Origin: CAYOEV01 sp964403075
Lineage (GTDB): Bacteria; Bacteroidota; Bacteroidia; Cytophagales; Cyclobacteriaceae
Assembly (NCBI GenBank): GCA_964403075.1
Contig: CAYOEV010000020.1
Location: forward strand, 1-47,968
Reading direction: 5' to 3'
Length of the DNA stretch: 47,968 nucleotides
Shown: positions 8,685 to 17,905 of the stretch, in pieces
Layout: each line of letters starts with the position of its first letter
How positions within the stretch are numbered: the stretch's first letter is position 1
The notes under the pieces: model-generated
Told to the model about the DNA's origin: nothing
Database searches by the model: none
What the model saw: only the letters and a program-made list of their open reading frames with translations
Program-made: the position numbers and the translations under genes

Positions 8685-9587
8685 ATGCTTAAAATTGCCT
8701 GGTGTCCAGCTTATGCACACCCACTCCCGGAGAATCACAGATTTCCTATGGAGAAATATGAATTGTTACCAAAGCAATTGATGCTTGAAGGCACCGTTTC
8801 AGAAGATAATTTTTTCACCCCTGAGCCGATCGAAGAGTCGCTAATTCTGGAGGTACATGACGTTCAATACTGGCGGAAACTCAAAGATCTTGATTTAAGC
8901 AAAACAGAAATCCGCAAGACAGGTTTTCCTTTATCCAGAGAGTTGGTCAATCGCGAAACAACTATCGCTGGCGGCACCATCGCTTGTTGTGAGTATGCAC
9001 TTATTCATGGTGCGGCCATGAATGTTGCTGGCGGTACACATCATGCATTTACCGATAGAGGGGAGGGCTTCTGCTTATTGAATGACATTGCTCTAGGGGC
9101 AAATTATTTGTTAAATCAGAAAAAAATTAAGCAAGTATTAGTGGTTGACCTGGACGTTCATCAAGGCAATGGAACTGCCCAAATCTTCCGAGGTGAGCAC
9201 CGTGTGTTTACCTTTAGCATGCATGGGGCCAACAACTATCCGCTACAAAAAGAGGAATCAGATCTTGACATCGCGCTGCCAGATGGGACCGATGACGCTG
9301 CATTTCTTTCTTTATTGAGTTACCAGTTGGCTGGGTTAGTTGATAAATTGAGACCAGATTTTATTTTCTATCAATCTGGAGTTGATGTCCTGGCTACTGA
9401 TAAGCTGGGCAGATTGGGGCTTTCCTTATCCGGTTGTGCAGAAAGAGATAGACTGGTCATTCAAACATGTTATGAAAAAGGCATCCCGTGGGTAGCAGTC
9501 ATGGGGGGTGGGTATTCAGAGCGTCTCACAGATATAATTGAAGCACACGCCAACACTTACCGAGTGGCTGCATCGATGTATGAATAA
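8685..9587 (+). CDS. histone deacetylase family zinc hydrolase
   Basis: 300 residues of the arginase/deacetylase superfamily, closest in layout to the short bacterial and HDAC11-like (class IV) proteins. The active site is complete: tandem His119-His120 in AGGTHHAF, zinc ligands Asp157 and His159 in VDLDVHQGNGT, third ligand Asp234 in SGVDVLATD, and transition-state Tyr277 in GGGY. Bacterial members deacetylate acetyl-lysine of proteins, acetylpolyamines or acetoin-pathway acetyl-CoA synthetase; the substrate here is unknown. No signal peptide, so cytoplasmic. It precedes the nqr operon but is separated by 107 bases that carry a promoter-like motif, so it is probably a separate unit. Confidence 0.92.
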   Translation: MLKIAWCPAYAHPLPENHRFPMEKYELLPKQLMLEGTVSEDNFFTPEPIEESLILEVHDVQYWRKLKDLDLSKTEIRKTGFPLSRELVNRETTIAGGTIACCEYALIHGAAMNVAGGTHHAFTDRGEGFCLLNDIALGANYLLNQKKIKQVLVVDLDVHQGNGTAQIFRGEHRVFTFSMHGANNYPLQKEESDLDIALPDGTDDAAFLSLLSYQLAGLVDKLRPDFIFYQSGVDVLATDKLGRLGLSLSGCAERDRLVIQTCYEKGIPWVAVMGGGYSERLTDIIEAHANTYRVAASMYE

Positions 9588-9651
9588 AAGACCGACTACT
9601 TGACCACACTGAATTTGAGGAAACAGAGGCGCAGAATTTCTTTTAAGCGGA

Positions 9652-9659
9652 TATATTTG
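9652..9659 (+). promoter_or_regulatory. Bacteroidota -7 promoter motif for nqr operon
   Basis: TATATTTG matches the phylum consensus TAnnTTTG and lies 36 bases before the nqrA ATG, leaving a leader of roughly 30 bases. No clear TTTG element is present at the -33 distance, so this is a candidate only. Confidence 0.42.
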
Positions 9660-9694
9660 CATTCAATCAACTGAAAAAGACTTTAGCAACAGTA

Positions 9695-11062
9695 ATGTCA
9701 AAGAAAATAAGACTAAAAAAGGGATTTGACATCAATTTGGCAGGAAAGCCGGAGAAGAAACTGATCGAATTGAAAAGACCCGAAACATTTGCGGTCAAAC
9801 CTACAGATTTTCCACACATCACACGTCCGAAAGTACTCGTACAAGCAGGTGATAACGTCAGGGCTGGCACCCCCCTTTTCTACGAAAAAACACAAGATGC
9901 AGTCATGTATTGTTCTCCGGTAAGTGGCGAGGTGGTAGATGTGAAACGTGGAGAAAAACGTAAACTTTTAGAAATAGTCGTTTTAGCGGATAAAAAGAAT
10001 GACTACGAATCATTTGAAAAATTCTCTCAGGCCGAAGTCGGAAAACTTGATCGTGCAACCATTGTTGAGCAGCTGTGCAAGTCTGGAGTGTGGCCGCAAC
10101 TCATTCAGCGACCCTTCGGCATAGTTGCTCATCCGACAGATGAACCAAAGGCTATTTTTATTTCTGCCTTTGACAGCCACCCACTGGCTCCTGATCTTGC
10201 CTTCACATTGAAAGGTCAGGAGAATTACTTCCAGGCAGGTATAGACATACTCCAAAAATTAACCAAAGGAGAAGTCCACTTAAATGTGGATGCCACAGCG
10301 GAAGTATCGGACGTTTTCAACAAGGCTGAGCACGTAGAGATCAATGAATTTTCAGGACCACATCCTGCCGGAAATGTAGGTATTCAAATCCATCACCTGG
10401 ATCCTATAGCCAAAGGTGAGGTGGCCTGGACCATCTCGCCTTATGGTGTAACGCAAATCGGGAAATTATTTGTCGAAGGCAAATACGATGCATCAAAATT
10501 GATCGCTATCACCGGTTCTCAAGTACGAACGCCCGCCTATGGTGAGGTGCTTTCGGGTGCTTGTGTAGATAAAGTGTTAGATGATCAATTGAGATCTGGG
10601 AAAAATCGAATCATCACAGGTAATGTACTCACGGGAGAGTCCATCGGGCAGAAGGGTTATCTGGGTTATTATGACCAACAGCTGACAGTGATAATTGAGG
10701 GGGATGAATATGAGTTTATCGGATGGATGAAACCGACCATCAACAAACCATCAGTCCATCGTGCCTGGGGATTGCTTTCATTTTTGAACGGGTCTGGAAA
10801 AGAATATGTGGTCAATACCAATACCAATGGTGAACCACGTGCATTTGTAGAGACTGGAGTATTTGAAAAAGTATTGCCGATGGATATTTTACCCACTCAT
10901 TTAATTAAGGCAATCATGGCCGAAGATTATGACGACATGGAAGCGTTAGGTATCTTTGAGATAATCGAAGAAGATTTAGCGCTATGCGAATTCGTCGACG
11001 TCTCGAAGCACAACATTCAACAAATAGTAAGAAGAGGAATAGAATTGGTTAAAGAAAGCTGA
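9695..11062 (+). CDS. nqrA: Na+-translocating NADH:quinone reductase subunit A
   Basis: 455 residues, the usual length for NqrA, with the typical beginning (KKGFDINLAGKPEKK) and the conserved IALTGS-like ITGSQVRTPAYGEV segment and GNVLTGE motif in the middle. NqrA is a peripheral cytoplasmic subunit of the six-subunit complex that oxidises NADH, reduces quinone and pumps Na+ out. It is the first gene of nqrABCDE, one base before nqrB, and a TAnnTTTG promoter motif lies upstream. Assignment rests on sequence features and on the operon order. Confidence 0.96.
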   Translation: MSKKIRLKKGFDINLAGKPEKKLIELKRPETFAVKPTDFPHITRPKVLVQAGDNVRAGTPLFYEKTQDAVMYCSPVSGEVVDVKRGEKRKLLEIVVLADKKNDYESFEKFSQAEVGKLDRATIVEQLCKSGVWPQLIQRPFGIVAHPTDEPKAIFISAFDSHPLAPDLAFTLKGQENYFQAGIDILQKLTKGEVHLNVDATAEVSDVFNKAEHVEINEFSGPHPAGNVGIQIHHLDPIAKGEVAWTISPYGVTQIGKLFVEGKYDASKLIAITGSQVRTPAYGEVLSGACVDKVLDDQLRSGKNRIITGNVLTGESIGQKGYLGYYDQQLTVIIEGDEYEFIGWMKPTINKPSVHRAWGLLSFLNGSGKEYVVNTNTNGEPRAFVETGVFEKVLPMDILPTHLIKAIMAEDYDDMEALGIFEIIEEDLALCEFVDVSKHNIQQIVRRGIELVKES

Positions 11063-11063
11063 T

Positions 11064-12260
11064 ATGAAGTTGTTGAGAAATTTATTGGATAAACAAAAGC
11101 CGTTGTTTGAGAAAGGCGGCAAATTTGAGAAGTTTTATTACTTATTTGAAGCGCAGGATACTTTCCTGTTTACCCCTAAGCATACTACCGGAAAAAAGGG
11201 AGCACATATACGGGATGCGGTAGATCTCAAGCGATTGATGATCACGGTGGTCATTGCCATGATTCCCTGTCTGCTTTTCGGCATGTACAACGTAGGGCAT
11301 CAACATTTCATTTCCACTGGACAGGGAGGAGATTTCATCGCTAAGTTTTTGTTAGGTGCAAAAGTCACTTTACCAATAGTCATTGTGGCTTATGCAGCTG
11401 GTGGACTGGTCGAAGTCGTGTTTGCGATTATACGGAAACACCCGATCAACGAAGGGTTTCTCGTTACAGGTATGCTTATCCCACTAATTATGCCACCGAC
11501 CATTCCACTGTGGCAGGTGGCCTTAGGTACAATTTTCGCGGTCGTTATTGCCAAAGAAGCATTTGGAGGAACAGGGATGAATATTCTTAACGTAGCATTA
11601 ACGGCTCGAGCTTTTTTATACTTTGCTTATCCTTCTGAAATTTCCGGCACCGGCAAAGTATGGACCTTTTTCGGTGGCCAGTCAGCCGTTGATGGTTGGT
11701 CAGGGGCTACCGCTCTTTCTTATGCGGCCGATGCATCAATACAAGGTGGATCAGTGACGGCACAGTATGCCGGTCATTGGTACGCTGGTATGTTTGATTT
11801 TTGGAACATGTTCATTGGGCTTATACCCGGCAGTATAGGAGAGACCTCTACTTTAATGTGTCTCATTGGCGCTGTGATTCTTATAGCCACAGGTGTTGCC
11901 AGTTGGAAGGTAATAATTGGTGTGTTCGCAGGAGCCTTCGGAATGGGTGCCCTATTTAATCTCATTGGTGGAAATTCATTTCTTGAACTGGCACCAACCT
12001 ACCACCTGGTGATCGGTGGACTGGCCTTTGGTGCTGTATTCATGGCGACAGATCCGGTATCTTCAGCGCAAACAGAAGCAGGCAAATGGATTTACGGCCT
12101 TTTAATTGGCATCGTTACGGTCTTAATTCGCGTAATTAATCCGGCATACCCGGAAGGAATCATGCTTGCGATTCTTTTCATGAACGTATTTGCGCCACTA
12201 ATAGATTTTTACGTTGTAGAAGCAAATAAAAAAAGGAGATTGAGTCGTGCAACAGTCTAA
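11064..12260 (+). CDS. nqrB: Na+-translocating NADH:quinone reductase subunit B
   Basis: 398 residues with multiple membrane helices. The covalent FMN attachment motif SGAT is present at 213-216 (VDGWSGATALSY), with Thr216 as flavin-linked residue, matching the family rule S(T)GAT. NqrB carries FMN and riboflavin and forms much of the Na+ path and the quinone site. The stop overlaps the nqrC start region by 14 bases. Length is close to the standard 400-415. Confidence 0.97.
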   Translation: MKLLRNLLDKQKPLFEKGGKFEKFYYLFEAQDTFLFTPKHTTGKKGAHIRDAVDLKRLMITVVIAMIPCLLFGMYNVGHQHFISTGQGGDFIAKFLLGAKVTLPIVIVAYAAGGLVEVVFAIIRKHPINEGFLVTGMLIPLIMPPTIPLWQVALGTIFAVVIAKEAFGGTGMNILNVALTARAFLYFAYPSEISGTGKVWTFFGGQSAVDGWSGATALSYAADASIQGGSVTAQYAGHWYAGMFDFWNMFIGLIPGSIGETSTLMCLIGAVILIATGVASWKVIIGVFAGAFGMGALFNLIGGNSFLELAPTYHLVIGGLAFGAVFMATDPVSSAQTEAGKWIYGLLIGIVTVLIRVINPAYPEGIMLAILFMNVFAPLIDFYVVEANKKRRLSRATV

Positions 12261-13005
12261 TTTATATGTACTCGCTTTCGCTGCGGTGATGACTGCTGTT
12301 TTGGCAGGGGTTATGTCAACGACTTCACTTGCGCTAAAACCTTTACAGGATCGCAATGTAGAGTTGGACACGAAAAAGAAAATTCTCGGAGCGGTAATGG
12401 ACATAACTACCTACGAAGAACCACAACAAATTCTAGACCTTTACAAACAGAGAGTTTCTTCTTTGGTAGTAGATGTTAATGGTAACGAGATTCACGAAGA
12501 TGAAGCGGGCAACCCGCTAATTGCGGAAAAAATTGATATTGGTAAAAACAATAAAATAAACCCTGAGAATCGCTATTATCCGGTATTCAAATTTATGGGT
12601 GAAGACGGTGAGCAGGTTAAATCCTACATTTTTCCCATGTTCGGTCGCGGTCTTTGGGATTGGATATCCTGTTACATTGCATTAGAGGCTGACTTGAACA
12701 CGGTGAGAGGCATTGCTTTTGATCATAAACAAGAAACTCCAGGATTGGGAGCAAGAATTACTGAAGAGGCCGTATACACACGCTATCAGGGGAAAAAGAT
12801 TTATGAAAATGGTCAGTTGGTTTCCATTACCATGGTCAAGGGCGAGGGTAATTCAGGGCTCAATGCACACCAGGTAGATGGCATGTCCGGTGCCACAATG
12901 ACGGCCAATGGGGTCAATGACATGTTAAAAAATTATCTAAAGGATTACAAAGCTTACATGGATAAAGTCAAGTCCGATAAATCGAGCAAAACAGCCGCTT
13001 TATGA
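12247..13005 (+). CDS. nqrC: Na+-translocating NADH:quinone reductase subunit C
   Basis: 252 residues: one N-terminal membrane helix (about 6-28), then a periplasmic FMN domain with the covalent flavin motif SGAT at 214-217 (VDGMSGATMTA), Thr217 being the attachment residue. The start is GTG at 12247, chosen because AAAAGGAG lies just upstream within the nqrB end and because the membrane helix follows directly. The gene ends in a 4-base ATGA overlap with nqrD, as usual for coupled translation. Confidence 0.96.
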   Translation: MQQSNLYVLAFAAVMTAVLAGVMSTTSLALKPLQDRNVELDTKKKILGAVMDITTYEEPQQILDLYKQRVSSLVVDVNGNEIHEDEAGNPLIAEKIDIGKNNKINPENRYYPVFKFMGEDGEQVKSYIFPMFGRGLWDWISCYIALEADLNTVRGIAFDHKQETPGLGARITEEAVYTRYQGKKIYENGQLVSITMVKGEGNSGLNAHQVDGMSGATMTANGVNDMLKNYLKDYKAYMDKVKSDKSSKTAAL

Positions 13006-13685
13006 GTACAGAAACTATAGAATTAGAAAAAGCTAAAGTCAAAGAACCGGCAGAGGAATTGCTGTCGAAGCGTCGTAAAAAAATTGTAGCTGATCCACTC
13101 GGGGATGACAATCCAATCACTGTACAGGTATTGGGTATCTGCTCAGCGCTGGCCGTTACGGTGAAAATGGAACCGACATTAACCATGTCAATTGCCGTAA
13201 TCTTCGTGATCGTTTTTTCAAATTTGATCATCTCCTTGTTGAGAAACACGATACCGAACAGAATCCGCATCATCGTGCAACTTGCGGTAATAGCCACATT
13301 GGTTACAGTGGTGTCTGAGGTATTGAAAGCTTACAGCTATGACATGTATAAAATTTTGGGTGCCTATGTGGGATTGATCATAACCAACTGTATAGTAATG
13401 GGACGTTTGGAAGCTTTTGCTATGGGCAATAAACCTTATGATTCAATACTAGATGGCTTCGGTAGCGGTTTTGGGTATGCATGGATCATTTTGGTGGTTG
13501 CATTTTTTAGAGAATTACTCGGCTCAGGTAGCTTGTTTGATGTGGATATTTATGGAGCGGTTGGAAGTATGCTTGGTATAACCTTGCAAACCAACGGTCT
13601 GATGGTGGACTCTATCGGGGCCTTTATGATCTTAGGTTTAATCATATGGATTCAGCGCACAAAAAACGGTTACGTAGAACATTGA
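13002..13685 (+). CDS. nqrD: Na+-translocating NADH:quinone reductase subunit D
   Basis: 227 residues, an integral membrane subunit of the NqrD/RnfE family. The inverted-topology pair NqrD/NqrE binds an intramembrane iron-sulfur cluster; the ligand region TNCIVMGRLEAFA (near 127) is typical and supplies one Cys. The protein has a polar N-terminal tail of about 25 residues before the conserved LGDDNPI start of the domain, slightly longer than in Vibrio. Start ATG overlaps the nqrC stop. Confidence 0.96.
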   Translation: MSTETIELEKAKVKEPAEELLSKRRKKIVADPLGDDNPITVQVLGICSALAVTVKMEPTLTMSIAVIFVIVFSNLIISLLRNTIPNRIRIIVQLAVIATLVTVVSEVLKAYSYDMYKILGAYVGLIITNCIVMGRLEAFAMGNKPYDSILDGFGSGFGYAWIILVVAFFRELLGSGSLFDVDIYGAVGSMLGITLQTNGLMVDSIGAFMILGLIIWIQRTKNGYVEH

Positions 13686-13699
13686 TAAGCTTTTCATAA

Positions 13700-14305
13700 A
13701 TGGAATCAATAAACATTATTATTCGAGGTATTTTCATTGACAACATGGTATTTACTTACTTTTTGGGTATGTGTTCCTTTTTGGCCGTATCCAAAAAAGT
13801 TAAAACAGCCGTCGGTCTGGGCATGGCTGTGATCTTTGTTCTTACCGTGACTGTACCCATCAACTGGATCATTCAGGAAAATATTTTGAAGGAAGGTTCC
13901 CTTGCTTGGTTGGGACCACAATTTGCAACGGTCGACCTTACATTTCTTCAGTTCATAATTTTCATTGCGGTAATAGCTGCAATGGTGCAATTAGTGGAAA
14001 TGGTCATTGAAAAAGTGTCACCCGCACTTTATGGCTCTCTAGGAATTTTCCTACCATTGATTGCAGTTAATTGTTCAATTCTCGGTGGTTCGTTATTTAT
14101 GGTGCAGCGTGACTATAGCATCGTAGAAGCCACAGCCTATGGGTTTGGTTCTGGAACTGGATTCTTTCTGGCCATCATTGCCCTTGCTGCCATCAGAGAA
14201 AAACTGAAATACTCCAACATTCCCAATGGCTTAAAAGGATTAGGAATTACAATGCTCATTACCGGATTGATGGGATTGGCTTTCAAATCGTTCATCGGTA
14301 TTTAG
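13700..14305 (+). CDS. nqrE: Na+-translocating NADH:quinone reductase subunit E
   Basis: 201 residues, six hydrophobic segments, NqrE/RnfA family. Characteristic stretches are the start region IFIDNMVFTYFLGMCSFLAVSKK with one cluster-ligand Cys and AVNCSILGGSLFM with the second. It partners NqrD. It is the last gene of this operon: the next feature is a strong hairpin rather than nqrF, which normally encodes the NADH-oxidising FAD/2Fe-2S subunit. Confidence 0.96.
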   Translation: MESINIIIRGIFIDNMVFTYFLGMCSFLAVSKKVKTAVGLGMAVIFVLTVTVPINWIIQENILKEGSLAWLGPQFATVDLTFLQFIIFIAVIAAMVQLVEMVIEKVSPALYGSLGIFLPLIAVNCSILGGSLFMVQRDYSIVEATAYGFGSGTGFFLAIIALAAIREKLKYSNIPNGLKGLGITMLITGLMGLAFKSFIGI

Positions 14306-14329
14306 ACGAACCAGTCTTTTTTTTAAAAA

Positions 14330-14362
14330 AAAAGCCCGATATCTGTGGGATATCGAGCTTTT
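14330..14362. terminator. bidirectional terminator closing the nqr operon
   Basis: AAAAGCCCGATATC (14330-14343) pairs with GATATCGAGCTTTT (14349-14362), 14 bp with one mismatch and a 5-base loop. A-run on the left and T-run on the right let it work for nqrE on the plus strand and for the TonB-C gene on the minus strand. Confidence 0.85.
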
Positions 14363-14381
14363 GACCTGATTAAAGAACAAA

Positions 14382-14735
14382 TTAAATCGTTAACCTAAAT
14401 TCAATAGGTATCATAATTTGACTGGATACCGGTACGCCATGGATTACTGGTGCTTCAAACCTGAAGCTTGAAATTTTAGCTTCTACAGCTTTGGTTAAAT
14501 CATTACAAGGCGAACCCAATATCTCGTATTCCTTGATCTTTCCTTGTCTGTCTAGGTGGATCAATACTTCTACTGTTCCTTCCATACCATTGTCACGGCA
14601 ATGAGAAGGGTACTCGATGGTGCGAAGTACTTCCTGGTAGTTGGAAACAATAGGTTCCATACGTACCTGTGTGCTGGCATCGTAAAAGGCTCCTAACCAT
14701 ACGACACTCAAAAAAACAACTAATAAACTTCTCAT
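14382..14735 (-). CDS. TonB C-terminal domain protein, periplasmic
   Basis: 117 residues from the ATG at 14735. A signal peptide (about 1-20) is followed by a TonB-C-like domain: CRDNGMEGTVEVLIHLDRQG, then an Lys/Ala helix and FEAPVIHGVPVSSQIMIPIEF. The longer frame would begin at 14777, but the shorter start has AAGAAGGGATG spaced as a ribosome binding site and puts the signal peptide at the N-terminus. It lacks the proline-rich linker and membrane anchor of a full TonB, so it probably does not energise receptors alone. Such stand-alone domains are common in Bacteroidota. Role unknown. Confidence 0.8.
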   Translation of the reverse strand: MRSLLVVFLSVVWLGAFYDASTQVRMEPIVSNYQEVLRTIEYPSHCRDNGMEGTVEVLIHLDRQGKIKEYEILGSPCNDLTKAVEAKISSFRFEAPVIHGVPVSSQIMIPIEFRLTI

Positions 14736-14860
14736 AACATCCCTTCTTTTTAGTAATCTAATTGCAATATTAAGCAAATGTTAACTAAAATCGTTCATTT
14801 AGTTAATATATAATTAATATTTTCTTAATATAAGCACTAGGTAATTGACTAATTTACAGC

Positions 14861-17800
14861 ATGCCGCTACGTATTTTCACCTCTTCTGCAGGCTCAGGAA
14901 AGACTTACACGTTGTCCAAAATGTACCTGGAATTGGCTCTAAGAGAGCCCATGAATTTTACGCAGATTTTGGGTGTAACTTTTACCAATAAGGCAACGGA
15001 GGAGATGAAATCCCGGATTCTATCGCTTCTAAACGAATTGGCTGAAGATAAAAATCCGGAGCTTTCAGCTTCATTACAGAATACCCTTAATATTTCAAAG
15101 GCATCATTGGCTGGTCAGGCGAATTTACTTTACCGCCGCATGCTGCATGCTTATCATCTGTTTGCCATCGTCACCATCGATAGCTTTTTTCATCAGGTGA
15201 TCCGCGTTTTTGCGCGTGAATTGGGTATACAGAATACTTTTCGAATTGACTTAGATACTGAAAAAATACTAGATCTGGTCATTGATCAAATGTTGGTGGA
15301 CATAGACAAGGCGTCCAATAAACCACTGCGTGACTGGCTGACGTCTTTCGCCATGGACAAGCTTATGCGAGGTCAGCACTGGGATTTTAAAGCTGACCTA
15401 CTCCGATTATCGAAAGAAATGCTCAAAGATGACTACCTCTTACATAAGGGTAGATTGTCTGATATCAAGGCACCAAGATCCTTTTTTCAATCTTTTAAAG
15501 GCAAAGTAGAGGAACCGCTTGAGATGGCTCGCAAACATGCACAAAGCGGAATTAATCAAATTAATGCCATTGGTGGTATAGATCTGCTCAAAAGTAAAGA
15601 ACGAGGACCTGCGGGATTGTTCCAGAAAGTTTATGCAGGAGACTTTACCATAACAGAAAACAGAAAAAAGGCCAGCGGCCAAATAAGTGCCTGGTTGGTA
15701 AAAAAAGCAGACGAGGACAAAAATTTAGTGGAACAGGTCAAAACGAAGCTTTGGCCACATTATGATTATTTGATTCGTGAGAATGAAAATGTACAGACGG
15801 CCTTGTCTGTAAAGAGATTTTTTTATGCTTTTGGTATTCTTGCCGAAATTTCAAAAGAGCTTGAAAAATACCGTCAGGAAAATGACGTGTTGCTTATATC
15901 TGATCTTACCGATTTCCTTCGACAAATTATCCGTGACAGCGACACGCCTTATGTATACGAAAAAATTGGCGCACGTTACCAGCATTTCCTGATTGACGAA
16001 TTTCAGGATACTTCAATGCTTCAGTGGAATAATTTTTCACCCTTAGTTGCAAATAGTCTCGCCAGTGGCAAAGAAAACCTCGTGGTTGGCGATGTGAAGC
16101 AATCGATTTATCGATGGCGTGGGGGTGATTGGCGATTGCTTAACCATGGATTACAAAATGAATTCGATGAGGTTAGCCAAGAACAACTGGATAAGAACTG
16201 GCGAAGTGCACCTGCCATAGTGAATTTCAACAATTTTATTTTTTCGGAGGTGCCCAACCAAGCGCTTCAACGTTTTGCTGCCGTGAGCTCTCAGGATTGG
16301 TTTACAAAAGCCCTAAAGGCTTACAGTGTTGAGGGTGTTAAACAGGTGGCCCAATGGACGAAGTTGGATGGACTTGTAGACCTTCAATGGCTGGAAGGTA
16401 AGGAATGGAAAGCTTTGTCCCTTCAGGACCTGGTAAAAGCAATTGAGGGTTATCAGGCCAAAGGCTTCGCGTTACGTGACATGGCCATTTTAACGCGAAC
16501 CGCTAGAGAAGGTAGGGAGGTTGCAGAGTACTTACTTCGTTACAAGGATAGCGCGGCAGCTAAACCAGGTGTCAGATATGATGTGGTAAGCTCTGAAGCA
16601 CTTTATTTACAATCGAGTGCAGCCATTCGGCTCATAGTTTCATTCATGAAGTCACTTTTTAACCCCAATGACCTCATTGCCAGGGCTGAGTGGATCAATG
16701 AGTACATCAGGCTAAGTGATCATGCGATCCAAAATGCTTTTCACTATTTGGACTCCTGGCAAAATATCTTACCTCAAGCCATCCGTCAGGAGATCGACAT
16801 TGCTCACCAATTTAACCTCTACGAGTTGGTCGAGTGGATCATTCGTGGGTTTAAATTAAATCAATTGGATCATGCCTACAGTTACCTGCTCGGCTTTCAG
16901 GATGCCGTGCTGGACTACAGTAAAACAGAAAAGGGGGATGTCGCGAACTTTTTGATTTGGTGGGAGGACATCCGAAAAGAACGGGCCATTAAAGTGTCTG
17001 ATGACAATGACGCCATACGCATTCTTACTATTCACAAGGCCAAAGGCTTGGAGTACCCTTTGGTCTTTATTCCATTTTTAAATTGGAAATTGGATCATGA
17101 CGGATTATTGGAAAACATTCTTTGGTGTACACCGCCAAAAAATCACACGTGGCTTGGCGAGTTGCCGGTGGTGCCTATTCGTTATTCTTCCGACCTCGAC
17201 CAAACGGTGTGGTCAGTCATTTACTGGCAGGAAAAGTACAGCGCCTACATGGATGCGATCAATTTGTTGTATGTCGCCTTCACACGCCCGAAACTGGGTC
17301 TCTGGGTCAGGGGACCTGGGCAAGAAGCGCCAATTAAAGAGGCGTCGCATGTGGGCGACTGGTTGTGGCTGATTGTTAAGGATAGGAGTGAATGGGATTC
17401 TTCCACGCAAAAATTTGTCTTAGGGAAAGCCGGAGAGCCGGAAAAGTATAAGGCGGTCAAAGGGGAGGTGTCATTAGGCACTTATACGTCAGCCACCTGG
17501 CGAGAAAGGTTGCAAGTAAAAATGCCATTGGATAATCAAGATCCGAGAAGATTAGGCATTAAGTGGCACGATGAGTTGTCGGTGGTCAGAGAATGGACAG
17601 ATGCCTCGGTCTCGGACGAATTGCTTGATTTTTTGCAGTTGCCCCATGTCCGTCCTTATTTTGAAAATCTGGATGAATGTTTTAGGGAGGCGCCTTTATT
17701 ATTGCCGGACGGTCAAGCATTTCGTGTAGATCGTCTCATCAGGAAAGCTGACCGGTGGATATTGATTGATTTTAAGTCTGGCAAGCAGAAGGCAGCTCAC

Positions 17801-17905
17801 AAAAGTCAAATACGTAAATATATGGCAGCGCTCAATGAAATGGGCTACCAGTCACTCGAAGGTGTACTCCTCTACATTCCATCTGGCGAACGGGTACTAC
17901 TATGA
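14861..17905 (+). CDS. addA: AddA-like UvrD/RecB-family helicase-nuclease
   Basis: 1014 residues. Superfamily 1A helicase motifs appear in order: Walker A SSAGSGKT (8-15, Lys14), motif Ia VTFTNKATEEM, Walker B DEFQD (379-383), VGDVKQSIYRWRGG, NWRS, and motif V/VI ILTIHKAKGLEYPLVF with YVAFTRPK. The C-terminus holds a PD-(D/E)XK nuclease (Asp957, Asp970, Lys972 in ILIDFKSG). With AddB it would process double-strand breaks for RecA-dependent repair, the RecBCD role. It is shorter than B. subtilis AddA (about 1230), usual for Bacteroidota forms. The end overlaps addB by 4 bases (ATGA). Confidence 0.9.
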   Translation: MPLRIFTSSAGSGKTYTLSKMYLELALREPMNFTQILGVTFTNKATEEMKSRILSLLNELAEDKNPELSASLQNTLNISKASLAGQANLLYRRMLHAYHLFAIVTIDSFFHQVIRVFARELGIQNTFRIDLDTEKILDLVIDQMLVDIDKASNKPLRDWLTSFAMDKLMRGQHWDFKADLLRLSKEMLKDDYLLHKGRLSDIKAPRSFFQSFKGKVEEPLEMARKHAQSGINQINAIGGIDLLKSKERGPAGLFQKVYAGDFTITENRKKASGQISAWLVKKADEDKNLVEQVKTKLWPHYDYLIRENENVQTALSVKRFFYAFGILAEISKELEKYRQENDVLLISDLTDFLRQIIRDSDTPYVYEKIGARYQHFLIDEFQDTSMLQWNNFSPLVANSLASGKENLVVGDVKQSIYRWRGGDWRLLNHGLQNEFDEVSQEQLDKNWRSAPAIVNFNNFIFSEVPNQALQRFAAVSSQDWFTKALKAYSVEGVKQVAQWTKLDGLVDLQWLEGKEWKALSLQDLVKAIEGYQAKGFALRDMAILTRTAREGREVAEYLLRYKDSAAAKPGVRYDVVSSEALYLQSSAAIRLIVSFMKSLFNPNDLIARAEWINEYIRLSDHAIQNAFHYLDSWQNILPQAIRQEIDIAHQFNLYELVEWIIRGFKLNQLDHAYSYLLGFQDAVLDYSKTEKGDVANFLIWWEDIRKERAIKVSDDNDAIRILTIHKAKGLEYPLVFIPFLNWKLDHDGLLENILWCTPPKNHTWLGELPVVPIRYSSDLDQTVWSVIYWQEKYSAYMDAINLLYVAFTRPKLGLWVRGPGQEAPIKEASHVGDWLWLIVKDRSEWDSSTQKFVLGKAGEPEKYKAVKGEVSLGTYTSATWRERLQVKMPLDNQDPRRLGIKWHDELSVVREWTDASVSDELLDFLQLPHVRPYFENLDECFREAPLLLPDGQAFRVDRLIRKADRWILIDFKSGKQKAAHKSQIRKYMAALNEMGYQSLEGVLLYIPSGERVLL

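Noticed and set aside
14382..14777. Full TonB energy transducer
   Set aside because: Only the C-terminal domain with a signal peptide is present; no anchor plus proline-rich linker and no ExbB/ExbD nearby.
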